Positions 17,539-26,552 of a stretch of DNA of 64,000 nucleotides are shown here, one piece after another (the first letter of the stretch is position 1; every line of letters begins with the position of its first letter). The notes beneath the pieces are model-generated. The model saw only the letters and a list, made by a program, of their open reading frames with translations. It ran no database searches and was not told the origin of the DNA. This DNA comes from Pedobacter duraquae. Lineage in GTDB: Bacteria; Bacteroidota; Bacteroidia; Sphingobacteriales; Sphingobacteriaceae. The stretch spans positions 620,001 to 684,000 of the forward strand of contig NZ_SNWM01000002.1 of the NCBI RefSeq assembly GCF_004362245.1, read 5' to 3'. The translations under genes were made by a program, and so were the position numbers.

Positions 17539-18345
17539 ATGGAGATTAAAGAAACTTCTACCGTACCAGAACCTGAGGAACGAAAGCCCAGTGCGCTCGG
17601 ACGGATGTTTATTACCTTATATAATGTCTACAGCTTCATCGCCCGCTTTTTTAAAGAGGCATTTCTACCTCCTTATGAAGGTAAGGAGCTTTTGAGGCAA
17701 TGTTATGAAATTGGCTACCGCTCTGCGCTACTGATATCTACTACCGGTTTTATTACCGGAGTAGTGTTTACCAAGCAGTCCAGGCCTTCACTTTCTGAAT
17801 TTGGAGCTACTTCGTGGCTTCCTTCACTGGTAGGAATTGCGCTGTTGAGAACTTTGGCTCCCCTGCTTACCGGATTGATTGCCGCAGGAAAAGTAGGCTC
17901 AAGTATAGGCGCCGAGCTCGGCTCCATGCGTGTAACGGAGCAGATTGATGCCATGGAGGTATCAGCTACAAACCCCTTTAAATTTCTGGTATCGACAAGG
18001 GTGCTTGCTGCGACGATCACCATCCCCATTTTAACTTTTTATACCGCCATGGTGGGTATGCTGGGTGCTTTACTAAACGTATCCATGTTTGAGAGTACGA
18101 GTGCAAGGGCATTTTTCCAATCATCACTGGAGCAGATCACCTTTCTTGATTTCACAGCTTCGACGATTAAAGCCATCTTATTTGGATTTACCATCGGCAT
18201 TGTAGGCTGCTATCAGGGCTACAATTCTTCAAAGGGTACAGAGGGTGTAGGAAAAGCCGCTAATTCGGCTGTAGTTATTGCCATGTTCTTAATTTTTATC
18301 GAAGAAGTAATTTCGGTACAGTTCTTTGGCTTATTTAGAACCTAA
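17539..18345 (+). CDS. mlaE: MlaE-family ABC transporter permease
   Basis: A 268-residue MlaE/YrbE permease with five to six membrane helices. The characteristic AAGKVGSSIGAELGSMRVTEQIDAMEVS block is at about 115-142, followed by NPFKFLVSTRVLA. It forms the inner-membrane channel for phospholipid movement between membranes. The ATPase follows 10 nt after the stop and the MCE protein after that. A TATATTTG element at 17470-17477 could serve as -7 with a 60-nt leader, but no matching -33 was seen. Confidence 0.93.
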   Translation: MEIKETSTVPEPEERKPSALGRMFITLYNVYSFIARFFKEAFLPPYEGKELLRQCYEIGYRSALLISTTGFITGVVFTKQSRPSLSEFGATSWLPSLVGIALLRTLAPLLTGLIAAGKVGSSIGAELGSMRVTEQIDAMEVSATNPFKFLVSTRVLAATITIPILTFYTAMVGMLGALLNVSMFESTSARAFFQSSLEQITFLDFTASTIKAILFGFTIGIVGCYQGYNSSKGTEGVGKAANSAVVIAMFLIFIEEVISVQFFGLFRT

Positions 18346-18355
18346 TTAGCAGTAT

Positions 18356-19129
18356 ATGAGAGAGAAACCACTTACCGACACCACTGCAGAAAAAGTAATT
18401 CAGATTAACGGACTGTATAAATCCTTTGGCAACTACCACGTATTAAGAGGTGTAGACCTTGATTTATATCGTGGGGAAAACCTTGTTGTACTTGGTAAAT
18501 CGGGTACAGGAAAATCAGTACTCATTAAAATCATTATTGGTCTGCTTACTCCTGATGCAGGAAAAGTAGAAGTGCTGGGGAATGTTGTTGATGAAATAAC
18601 TTATAAAGAACTTCTGGCATTGCGACTGCAGGTGGGCTTTTCTTTTCAGAACAGCGCACTATATGATAGTATGACGGTACGAGAAAACCTGGAGTTTCCA
18701 TTGGTCCGCAACCGCAAAACCCTGACAAAAGGTGAAGTAAATAAGCTGGTAGAAGAAACATTGGATGCCGTAGGCTTGTTACAAACTATAAACCAAATGC
18801 CTTCGGAGCTTTCCGGCGGTCAGCGTAAACGTATCGGGATTGCAAGAACATTAATTTTGCAGCCTGAAATCATGCTTTATGATGAGCCTACAGCAGGTCT
18901 GGATCCCATTACCTGTCTGGAAATCAACAAACTCATTAACGAAGTGCAGGAACGCTATAAAACCAGTTCGATCGTGATCACACATGATTTGACTTGCGCC
19001 AAAGAGGTAGGCAACCGCGTGGCGATGCTCCTTGACGGCAAATTTGAACGTCAGGGAACTTTCGAAGAGGTATTTAACACAAATGACGAGAGGGTGAAAC
19101 CTTTTTACGATTATAATTTTATCAAATAA
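18356..19129 (+). CDS. mlaF: MlaF-family ABC transporter ATP-binding protein
   Basis: A 257-residue ABC ATPase with Walker A GKSGTGKSV, Q-loop FSFQNSALYDSMTV, signature LSGGQRKRIGIARTL, Walker B IMLYDEPTAGLDP and H-loop SIVITHDL. The NSALYDSMTVREN Q-loop and the IGLL context match MlaF. It powers the MlaE channel; with the MCE protein it forms a lipid transporter. It lies between mlaE (10-nt gap) and mlaD (3-nt gap). MlaB and MlaC are absent here, as is usual in Bacteroidota. Confidence 0.94.
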   Translation: MREKPLTDTTAEKVIQINGLYKSFGNYHVLRGVDLDLYRGENLVVLGKSGTGKSVLIKIIIGLLTPDAGKVEVLGNVVDEITYKELLALRLQVGFSFQNSALYDSMTVRENLEFPLVRNRKTLTKGEVNKLVEETLDAVGLLQTINQMPSELSGGQRKRIGIARTLILQPEIMLYDEPTAGLDPITCLEINKLINEVQERYKTSSIVITHDLTCAKEVGNRVAMLLDGKFERQGTFEEVFNTNDERVKPFYDYNFIK

Positions 19130-19132
19130 AAC

Positions 19133-20122
19133 ATGGCACAATCAGACAGCCGTAAGCAGATTACGGTAGGCATATTTATCCTTTTAGGTTTATTCATTTT
19201 TGTACTTGCAATCTTCACGCTAGGTGGGCAACGTAAAAGCTTTGTAAAGAGCTTTACCGTGAGTGTTGTGTTCAGCGATATTCAAGGATTGAAAGCGGGG
19301 AACAATGTGTGGTATTCCGGCGTAAAAATAGGTACTATTAAAAAGATCCAGTTTTACGGACAATCACAAGTACAGGTTTTTGTAAACATCGAAGAAGAAG
19401 CACATAAATACATTCATAAAGATGCGAAAGCAAGTATCAGTTCTGATGGATTGATCGGCAACAAGATTATCGTTATTGAAGGCGGGAATCCTAAGTATCC
19501 TTTTGTAGAAGATGGAGATCGTTTGCAAGTAAATACAACCCTTTCTACGGATGATATCATGAAGACCTTTCAGGTAAATAACAAAAATCTGGTAGACATT
19601 ACGGGTGACTTCAAAACACTATCTGCAGCCCTTGTTGCGGGTAAAGGTACTGCGGGAGCATTGCTTACTGACGAGAAAATCGCCAATAACTTTAAGGCTA
19701 TTGTTGCCAACCTGCAGAAAACAACTGCTTCTACAGACAGAATGGCCAGAGAACTGGATCAGTTTAGTAAAAAGCTGAATACGAAAGATGGCCTTGCTGA
19801 TAAGTTATTAACAGACACGGTGGTTTTCGCCAGATTGCAGGCTTCGGTAAACGAACTGCAGAAAACAGCGCGTTCAGCTTCGGCTATGACTGAGAACCTT
19901 AACAATGCGACTTCTAAATTGAACAAGACTGATAACGCTGCAGGATTATTATTAAACGATCCTAAGACGGCGGATCAGGTACGTGCAATCATGACGAATC
20001 TACAATCAGGCAGCCATAAGTTAGATCAGGATCTGGAAGCATTACAGAGTAACTTCCTGTTCAGAGGATTCTTCAAAAAGAAAGCTAAGGAAGCTGAAAA
20101 AGCGGCAAAGCCTCAACAGTAA
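19133..20122 (+). CDS. mlaD: MlaD/MCE-family substrate-binding protein
   Basis: A 329-residue membrane-anchored protein: one N-terminal TM helix (ITVGIFILLGLFIFVLAIF), then an MCE domain at about 35-125 (VSVVFSDIQGLKAGNNVWYSGVKIG, ISSDGLIGNKIIVIEGG). A long helical periplasmic part follows with heptad-like repeats and two GTAGALLTDEK/DNAAGLLLNDPK repeats. It binds and guides lipids for the MlaFE transporter. Last gene of the operon; a strong terminator lies 11 nt downstream. The Lys/Ala-rich tail is typical of Bacteroidota MCE proteins. Confidence 0.92.
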   Translation: MAQSDSRKQITVGIFILLGLFIFVLAIFTLGGQRKSFVKSFTVSVVFSDIQGLKAGNNVWYSGVKIGTIKKIQFYGQSQVQVFVNIEEEAHKYIHKDAKASISSDGLIGNKIIVIEGGNPKYPFVEDGDRLQVNTTLSTDDIMKTFQVNNKNLVDITGDFKTLSAALVAGKGTAGALLTDEKIANNFKAIVANLQKTTASTDRMARELDQFSKKLNTKDGLADKLLTDTVVFARLQASVNELQKTARSASAMTENLNNATSKLNKTDNAAGLLLNDPKTADQVRAIMTNLQSGSHKLDQDLEALQSNFLFRGFFKKKAKEAEKAAKPQQ

Positions 20123-20132
20123 AAATACACAT

Positions 20133-20173
20133 AAAAAAAGCGCCTGATCGTTTGACGATCAGGCGCTTTTTTT
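20133..20173. terminator. Bidirectional intrinsic terminator between mlaD and S46 peptidase
   Basis: A perfect 12-bp stem, GCGCCTGATCGT / ACGATCAGGCGC, with TTG loop, is flanked by a run of seven A on the left and seven T on the right, so it can terminate both convergent genes. Confidence 0.93.
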
Positions 20174-20189
20174 ATGGTATAAGCCACTT

Positions 20190-22373
20190 TTATTTTCCTT
20201 TTACAGGAGCATTCTTTCTGATATCCAATTCATTGATGATATTCCTGGCACCGCCCAGTACATCAATACACCACAGCACATAACGCACATCAACATTGAT
20301 GGTCCGTTTAAACTGTTTATCAAAAGCGATATCTCCACTCATAGCTTCCCAGTTACCATCAAAAGCTAATCCGATTAGCTCTCCATTGCCATTGATGGTT
20401 GGAGATCCGGAGTTACCACCCGTGATATCGTTATTTGTAATAAAACCAACAGTCAACGTACCATCGTTACCATACTGTCCGAAGTTCTTTTTATTATAGT
20501 TCTCAATCAGCGACTGCGGCAAGTCGAATTCACTATCACCAGGCACGTATTTCGCCACTACACCATCAATTGTTGTCGTAGTATTATAGGTAATTCCGTC
20601 TTTAGGCGAGTAGTTCTGTACGTTACCAAAAGAGATACGCATGGTAGAATTTGCATCAGGGTACATGATTTTCCCGGCATTTTTTTCCAGCACGCCTTTA
20701 AGGTATTCATGATCAAGTTCTGCTTTTTTAGCTTCGAAATCACTCACTACAGAACCGAAATTTGTTTTGATGTAAGTAGCGGGCACTACGTTCAGCGCAT
20801 ACTGATACGCGGGATCTTTTTTAACGTCTTCAGCGGATGGGTTGGTTGCGATAAAAGCACGGAGCTTTTCGGGTTTTAAGAACTGGCTGTTTTCCCAAAG
20901 GTAATCTGCATATTTAGCAAATGTTGTTTCGGGTTTACCAGTCCAGTATTTCTCTGCAATTTGCGCGAAGAACGTGGGCTGTGATTTGACAGGTACATCC
21001 TGATAAAAACTTGCTAGAATCTGTGCAAAGATCTTTTTATCTGCAGGCTCATTATAAGTAGATTCATATTTTGTCAATGCAGCATTCATTTTCGCTTGCA
21101 TTCCTGCAAGCCATGCAGCATCCCCTCTTTGGGTTGTTAAACCAATTAATGTGTTGCCAATATTCAGGGTGCTTGCTACAAAAGCCGAAGCTCCGAAGCC
21201 TTCGGTAATATATGTACGCTGTATGGCAATAGGCTCGATCGTTTTATATAATGCGTCATATTGCTCCATTAAAGTATTGAACTCTGTTTTTTGTCCTGCC
21301 CAGGCAGTAAATGCTTTTTCTTCCACACGTTTACTGTCGGCTACCTTATGACTTTTTAACTGCTCAGTCTGACCGATATAATATTTCCAGTAGTTTGCAA
21401 TATTTGCATACTGAGAAGACAACCTTAAACGTACAGCAACGTCTTTATTCATTTCTTCTTTCCATGCTTTAAGGCGGATATCGCGTAATTTAACTGTAGT
21501 GGGGTTGACTTTTTCTGTAGCCAGATCCACTCCGTAAGAAGTTAAGTAACGGTCTGTACGGCCCGGGTAACCGTATACCATAGAAAAGTCTCCATTTTTG
21601 ACGCCTTTGATAGAGATCGGAAGGAATTTTTTAGGCACGTAAGGGGTATTAGCAGCGCTGTATTTGGCAGCTACATTTCCTTTTCCTGCATAAACCCTGA
21701 ATACTGAGAAATCGCCTGTTTGTCTTGGCCACTCCCAATTATCGGTATCGCCACCAAATTTACCAATGCTTTGTGGCGGAATACCTACCAGTCGGATATC
21801 ATCAAAACGTTCGTAGACGAACAAGATAAACTGGTTATTTTTGTAGAAATCCTTAACGTTAGCTTCAATGGAAGGGCCGGTTACTGCTGCCTTAGCAATA
21901 GTTGCAAAGGTCTCATTCATTTTTGTTGTTCTTTCAACACCGGTCAGCCCTTTAACTGCTGCCTCAACCTGAGGAGTAACATCTACCATTTTTTGCAGAA
22001 AACGCACCCAAAGTCCGTCGATCGGCTTTTCTTCACCGTAATTTTTTGCATAAAATCCATTGTCGAGGATATTGTTCTGCGCTGTAGAGTTGGATGCTGC
22101 AGCGTCATAGCCACAATGGTGGTTGGTAAAGATCAGGCCTTTGTCTGACACAATCTCTCCGGTGCAAAAACCACCGAAGTGGACAATAGCATCTTTCATG
22201 CTCGACCCATTGGCATTGTACAGGTCTTTTGCCGTAAGCTTAAAACCTTGTTTCTTCATTTGCTCGTAGTTTTTCCCAATTAACAGGGGAAGCCACATGC
22301 CTTCATCTGCTTTAACTTCGCCGCCAAAAAAGATGACCATGGCGAAGAGTAGCAAGTGCACTATTCTTTTCAT
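20190..22373 (-). CDS. S46-family dipeptidyl peptidase (DPP7-like)
   Basis: A 727-residue periplasmic serine peptidase with a signal peptide (HLLLFAMVIFF, cut near KADEGMW). Chymotrypsin-fold triad motifs: IFTNHHCGYDA (His about 86), GGDTDNWEWPR (Asp) and GGNSGSPTINGNGE (Ser, about 650). Family S46 releases dipeptides from peptide N-termini. The residue after AFD in LIGLAFDGNWEA is Gly, as in DPP7 (hydrophobic/broad P1), rather than Arg as in DPP11 (Asp/Glu P1). Length 727 fits. Convergent with the mla operon through a shared terminator. Confidence 0.93.
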   Translation of the reverse strand: MKRIVHLLLFAMVIFFGGEVKADEGMWLPLLIGKNYEQMKKQGFKLTAKDLYNANGSSMKDAIVHFGGFCTGEIVSDKGLIFTNHHCGYDAAASNSTAQNNILDNGFYAKNYGEEKPIDGLWVRFLQKMVDVTPQVEAAVKGLTGVERTTKMNETFATIAKAAVTGPSIEANVKDFYKNNQFILFVYERFDDIRLVGIPPQSIGKFGGDTDNWEWPRQTGDFSVFRVYAGKGNVAAKYSAANTPYVPKKFLPISIKGVKNGDFSMVYGYPGRTDRYLTSYGVDLATEKVNPTTVKLRDIRLKAWKEEMNKDVAVRLRLSSQYANIANYWKYYIGQTEQLKSHKVADSKRVEEKAFTAWAGQKTEFNTLMEQYDALYKTIEPIAIQRTYITEGFGASAFVASTLNIGNTLIGLTTQRGDAAWLAGMQAKMNAALTKYESTYNEPADKKIFAQILASFYQDVPVKSQPTFFAQIAEKYWTGKPETTFAKYADYLWENSQFLKPEKLRAFIATNPSAEDVKKDPAYQYALNVVPATYIKTNFGSVVSDFEAKKAELDHEYLKGVLEKNAGKIMYPDANSTMRISFGNVQNYSPKDGITYNTTTTIDGVVAKYVPGDSEFDLPQSLIENYNKKNFGQYGNDGTLTVGFITNNDITGGNSGSPTINGNGELIGLAFDGNWEAMSGDIAFDKQFKRTINVDVRYVLWCIDVLGGARNIINELDIRKNAPVKGK

Positions 22374-22470
22374 ATGTGTGTATTTAGTAATGGGCGAAGG
22401 TATAAATGAATTTTGAAAAAACCATTTATTTGATAGGTTGTTCTAGTTGTATACCTATCCTGAAAAGACC

Positions 22471-22611
22471 ATGAGTAAAGAAAAAGCAACGGCAAAAAAT
22501 GCTGTGACCCCAGAAGAAACGAAAGACAAAGGAAAAGCCAAAGGCACTGAAGCAGAAAATGTTACATCAGCAAAAGATGCTAAAAAAGTACCAGTATCTA
22601 AAACTAAATAA
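22471..22611 (+). CDS. Putative small Lys/Ala/Glu-rich protein, 46 aa
   Basis: An ATG-started frame, MSKEKATAKNAVTPEETKD..., ending in VSKTK, lies alone between two minus-strand genes. About a quarter of its residues are Lys, with Ala, Glu and Thr; no hydrophobic core and probably disordered. The composition resembles small nucleoid or stress-associated proteins. No homologue was recognised. It could be a real small gene or a chance low-complexity frame. Confidence 0.45.
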   Translation: MSKEKATAKNAVTPEETKDKGKAKGTEAENVTSAKDAKKVPVSKTK

Positions 22612-22633
22612 AGCCGGTCAAGGTCTTAGATGT

Positions 22634-24460
22634 TTATAAAGGGAAATGCATGGTGAAGATTGTACCTTCACCTAAAGAACTGCTGGCACTTATGGTCCCG
22701 CCAAGTTCTTCCACCTGCGTCTTAACCATAAAGAGTCCCATTCCTTTTCCATCAATACTGGTATCAAAGCGCTTATAGAGTCCGAACAACTTATCGCCAT
22801 TTTTAACCAGATCTATCCCTTTCCCGTTGTCCTGAAAGCTGAGGATGATATAGTCAGGATGCTGAACCGTGCTTATTTTTATAACCGGATTTATATCCTT
22901 CTTCCTATATTTAATGCTATTTAATGTCAGGTTATATAAGATACTATATAAATATCCCCTGATGGCAATCATCGCTGAAGCCCCGTTAAAATTGTGCTCA
23001 AATGTGACCTGTTCTGCTTCTATCAGATTCTTTATACTTAAGCGAATGCTACGCATGAGATCTTCAAACTGAATTTTTTCCTTGACGGCATTATGGAGTT
23101 GCTTAATCTGCAAAATCTGGTTCAAATCGGTGATGATAGTATCCAGGTTTTGCACTGAAGCCCCCATTTTCTCAATCAGGTCTTTGCTCCTGCCCTCAAG
23201 ATCCATATCCAAAATTTCTGTCAGCGCACGGATATTGGCAACCGGGGCTCTGAGGTTGTGCGATATCACGTAGGTAAACTGCTCCAGTGCTTTATTGCGA
23301 CTGATTAGCTCAGCAGTGATCTGATCACGCGCTTCCTCAGCAGCCAATAATGCCGAGCGGTCCTGTACAACACCATAAAAACGCAGCACATTTCCCTGCT
23401 CATCGTAATCAAAAGTATTGACACTCGCTGCTTTGATTACCCGCTGATCAGGTCTGCAAATTCTGAAATTATTTTCTCCCTTGATGGCTGTACCTGGAAG
23501 ACCGAGAATATTTTCGATCACCATTTGTATATCATCGGGATGTATAAACGTCTTCAGTTCTTCAACCGTAATGTTATTTTTGTGGTTGATCCCTAAAATA
23601 TCACGCATACCTGTTGATAGCGTAAGCTCTTGTTTGCGCATATTGTAGTTCCAGTTACCCATTTTAGCGAGCTTCTGCGCTTCAGAAAGTAGGGATCGTG
23701 CGCGTGCTACCTTCTCCTTGGTCGAGATATATTCGGTGATATCGATCATTACGCCCTGACAAAGCGCCTCCGACGTAAGTGGGTCATTAAATAAATAGAT
23801 GTTTTCCAGCAGATGGATAGAACTGCCATCCTTGCGCAACAGTGTACTTTGATAATTACTAAGTTTCTTGTGCTTGATGAGCTCATCAATAAATTCCTGC
23901 CGGTCTGATGACACCTGGTACATATCTATCACCTGTTTTCCAATAATTTCTTCCGGCGAGTTATAGCCCAGCATTGTGGCAAAAGCAAGGTTACAATCCA
24001 GCAGCAGGCCTTTCACAGAGCTTGTATAAAATCCAGAGAGGTTCTGATCAAAGAGGTACCTGTACCGCTGTTCGCCACCTTTCTGCAGCCTTGATTTGGC
24101 AGCAAGGTTGGCTATGGCTTTAGCCAATCTCTTTCTGTTATTACGAAGCACATAGTCATCCACCCCATTATCCAGGAGCACTATAACCTCATCCTCCAGA
24201 TCCTCGGGCACAATCAGCAGTAAGGGTAAAGGAAAAGGATATCCTTTGATTCCATCCGGGTTCCCAGCATAGAACGCATCGCTGGAATATTCAGCAACAA
24301 GGAGATCCGGTTGAAATTCTGTTAAACGTGCTGAAAATGCTATATGATTGTTTACGAAAGAAACATCATAGGCAGCAAGATCGTTGTTGAGTATGGTGTT
24401 TCCCTGTAGGTGGGCTGAAGAGCTTCCAATATACAGAATTTTCAATTTATGATCAGTCAT
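22634..24460 (-). CDS. PAS-domain sensor histidine kinase
   Basis: A 608-residue, apparently soluble kinase. The N-terminal 120 residues resemble a degenerate receiver (QPDLLVAEYSS, VLLDNGVDDYVLRNN). Two PAS domains follow at about 130-250 (YLFDQNLSGFYTSSVKGLLLDCN) and 270-375 (KMGNWNYNMRKQELTLS). The HisKA H-box is FTYVISHNLRAPVAN and the HATPase has N-box NLTLNSIKYR, G1 DNGKGID and G2 GKGMGLFMVK. No response regulator is adjacent, so it is an orphan kinase. No membrane helices, so it senses a cytoplasmic signal. Divergent from the ThuA-like gene. Confidence 0.88.
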   Translation of the reverse strand: MTDHKLKILYIGSSSAHLQGNTILNNDLAAYDVSFVNNHIAFSARLTEFQPDLLVAEYSSDAFYAGNPDGIKGYPFPLPLLLIVPEDLEDEVIVLLDNGVDDYVLRNNRKRLAKAIANLAAKSRLQKGGEQRYRYLFDQNLSGFYTSSVKGLLLDCNLAFATMLGYNSPEEIIGKQVIDMYQVSSDRQEFIDELIKHKKLSNYQSTLLRKDGSSIHLLENIYLFNDPLTSEALCQGVMIDITEYISTKEKVARARSLLSEAQKLAKMGNWNYNMRKQELTLSTGMRDILGINHKNNITVEELKTFIHPDDIQMVIENILGLPGTAIKGENNFRICRPDQRVIKAASVNTFDYDEQGNVLRFYGVVQDRSALLAAEEARDQITAELISRNKALEQFTYVISHNLRAPVANIRALTEILDMDLEGRSKDLIEKMGASVQNLDTIITDLNQILQIKQLHNAVKEKIQFEDLMRSIRLSIKNLIEAEQVTFEHNFNGASAMIAIRGYLYSILYNLTLNSIKYRKKDINPVIKISTVQHPDYIILSFQDNGKGIDLVKNGDKLFGLYKRFDTSIDGKGMGLFMVKTQVEELGGTISASSSLGEGTIFTMHFPL

Positions 24461-24640
24461 AACAATGAAAAAGGTATGTAAGGATACGGCAATCTACAGT
24501 TTTATTTTGATTTCAGATCGGTTTAAACCTACTACAATTGAAAAAGAAAGTGCATTTTTCCAATATGTTTTTGTTATTTTTTTTAAGGAAAGATTCAATA
24601 TAAAGTTTAATTTAGAACTAAGATTAAAGCCTGACCAAAT

Positions 24641-25498
24641 ATGAAAATTTCCTGTCTGACGGTAAAAAAATTCCGGATCATTTTGTTTATTGCAGTTTGC
24701 TGCTTACAACATAACCTGCTCAATGCACAAAGTAAAAAACCAAAGTTCAAGGTATTGGCTTTTTTTACCGCAAAAGCTGATCAGGCGCATATTGATTACG
24801 TACATGAGGCAAATAAGTGGTTTGCCGCAACAGCAGCGCAATACAATTTCAGTTACGATTCTACGACCAACTGGAGCAGCTTAAATGCCGCTGTGCTTGC
24901 TAAATATCAGGTGGTCCTGTTTCTTGACACCCGCCCAGAAGCACCTGAACAAAGAGTAGCTTTCCAAACTTATATGGAAAATGGCGGCGCCTGGATGGGT
25001 TTCCATTTTTCTGCTTTTGCACTAAAGGATTCTACTTTTCCTGAAGACTGGAACTGGTATCATAACATATTTCTAGGATCCGGAGGCTATGGCAGCAACA
25101 CATGGAGACCAACATCTGCTATTTTGAAGGTAGAAGACAAGCAGCATCCGATAACAAAGGGCCTTCCAGGCACCTTTAAGGCTGCGCCTAATGAATGGTA
25201 CCGTTGGCAAAATGACCTCAGGAAAAATAAAGACATCGATATTCTTATGGCGATAGATTCAAGCAGCTTCCCATTGGGAACAGGCCCTAAAGCATACGAA
25301 ATCTGGCATAGTGGTTATTACCCGGTTGTATGGACCAATAAGAAATATAAAATGGTCTATGTAAATATGGGACATAACGACATTGACTACGAGCACAACA
25401 GTAAAAAAGCGCTCTCCTCAACATTTTCCAGTAAAGAACAGAATCAGATGCTGATCAATTCGTTGATGTGGTTAGGTTCAGGAAAGCGCGCAAATTAA
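24641..25498 (+). CDS. Secreted ThuA-like domain protein
   Basis: A 285-residue protein with a signal peptide (IILFIAVCCLQHNLLNAQ) and one ThuA (trehalose-utilisation, GATase-like) domain: KVLAFFTAKADQAHIDYVHEANKWF, AVLAKYQVVLFLDTRPE, GAWMGFHFSAF, then PVVWTNKKYKMVYVNMGHND. ThuA-like proteins in Bacteroidota are usually linked to sugar metabolism, but their reaction is mostly unknown. The glutaminase Cys position is not obvious. Its TAA overlaps the convergent VOC gene's stop inside a shared TTAA. Confidence 0.83.
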   Translation: MKISCLTVKKFRIILFIAVCCLQHNLLNAQSKKPKFKVLAFFTAKADQAHIDYVHEANKWFAATAAQYNFSYDSTTNWSSLNAAVLAKYQVVLFLDTRPEAPEQRVAFQTYMENGGAWMGFHFSAFALKDSTFPEDWNWYHNIFLGSGGYGSNTWRPTSAILKVEDKQHPITKGLPGTFKAAPNEWYRWQNDLRKNKDIDILMAIDSSSFPLGTGPKAYEIWHSGYYPVVWTNKKYKMVYVNMGHNDIDYEHNSKKALSSTFSSKEQNQMLINSLMWLGSGKRAN

Positions 25499-25923
25499 GC
25501 TTGCGGGTAATCGTAGTTAACCATCCATTGGATGCCGAAGCGATCTGTCAGCATTCCGAAGTACGCACCCCAAAAGGTTTTTTGAAGTGGCATGGTTATG
25601 GTTGCACCTTCTGATAAGCCTCCAAAAAGCTGGTCTGCCTCAGCTTCTGAGTCTGCTCCAATCGACAACGAGATGTTATTACCCAGAATAAAGGGCCGTC
25701 CCATTACACCAAGATCGTCTGTTCCCATCAGTACTCCCCCACCCGGGAGGGGCAGCGAGACATGCATAATTTTATCATGATGTTCTGCTGGAACATCGCC
25801 GGCATGCGGTGTGTCCCCAAATCTTTGCAGGGTCTCAAATTCTCCGCCAAATACGGATTTGTAAAAGTTAAAAGCTTCTTCAGTGTTTTCCTTGAAGTTG
25901 AGGTAGAAGTTAAACTTGGCCAT
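25495..25923 (-). CDS. VOC/PhnB-like protein
   Basis: A 142-residue vicinal-oxygen-chelate protein of the PhnB/'3-demethylubiquinone methyltransferase-like' group: N-terminal FNFYLNFKENTEEAFNFYKSVFGGEF, then HVSLPLPGGGVLMGTDD and a C-terminal WGAYFGMLTDRFGIQWMVNYD. Such proteins are small dimeric VOC folds with unproven activity. It lies 4 nt downstream of the SRPBCC gene on the same strand (SRPBCC first), a frequent pairing in Bacteroidota. Confidence 0.88.
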   Translation of the reverse strand: MAKFNFYLNFKENTEEAFNFYKSVFGGEFETLQRFGDTPHAGDVPAEHHDKIMHVSLPLPGGGVLMGTDDLGVMGRPFILGNNISLSIGADSEAEADQLFGGLSEGATITMPLQKTFWGAYFGMLTDRFGIQWMVNYDYPQA

Positions 25924-25927
25924 TGTA

Positions 25928-26458
25928 TTATTTCTCTAAAATATTTTTCAAATTGTGAAGGCTAACATCCATGTCTTTCCCGAGCATAGAATCCATTACT
26001 AGATTCATCAGGTTTATCGGATAGTTGTTTCGACCTTTCATGCGCCAAACTACTTCTGTTTGTCCCTGTGGTAGCGACTTGGTGAACATAGAAGCCCAGC
26101 CAAGTCCCGCGAAAGGTCTGATAAAATGTATCTCCGTATCAACCTGCTCGCCATTTACGAGTTTAGTAATCTGCTGGTCGCCCTGTCCTGCCTTATCATT
26201 ACCATCCCAGGCATAGTTAAATCCTACCGTGCCATCCGTTCCCGTAAAGGTTTTTTTCATATTGGGATCAGTCATAACCCATTTACTGTAGTAATCCTGA
26301 TTACGTATAAATTTAAGATAATCATACACTTCCTGATTTGGTTTATTGATTACAAGTGATCGTTCGACAGTATATTCTTTCTTAACAAAGATGGCAATAA
26401 GAAGAAGAAAGATAATTACTGCGCCGATAACGACAACGACCTTAACGAGAATATGCAT
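25928..26458 (-). CDS. SRPBCC (START-like) protein with N-terminal membrane anchor
   Basis: A 176-residue protein. A TM helix lies at about 3-26 (LVKVVVVIGAVIIFLLLIAIFV), then a polyketide-cyclase/SRPBCC domain (YTVERSLVINKPNQEVYDYLKFIRNQDYYSKW). The domain is a hydrophobic-ligand-binding fold; the ligand is unknown. It is upstream of and probably co-transcribed with the VOC gene (4-nt gap). Confidence 0.85.
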   Translation of the reverse strand: MHILVKVVVVIGAVIIFLLLIAIFVKKEYTVERSLVINKPNQEVYDYLKFIRNQDYYSKWVMTDPNMKKTFTGTDGTVGFNYAWDGNDKAGQGDQQITKLVNGEQVDTEIHFIRPFAGLGWASMFTKSLPQGQTEVVWRMKGRNNYPINLMNLVMDSMLGKDMDVSLHNLKNILEK

Positions 26459-26552
26459 GATATCTTTTTATTTAGTTTACTCAAATATACTGATGAGGAC
26501 TATGAACCTCTGGGTGTAAAGCGGACTAATAAAGGGGTAAATCAGGACAAGA

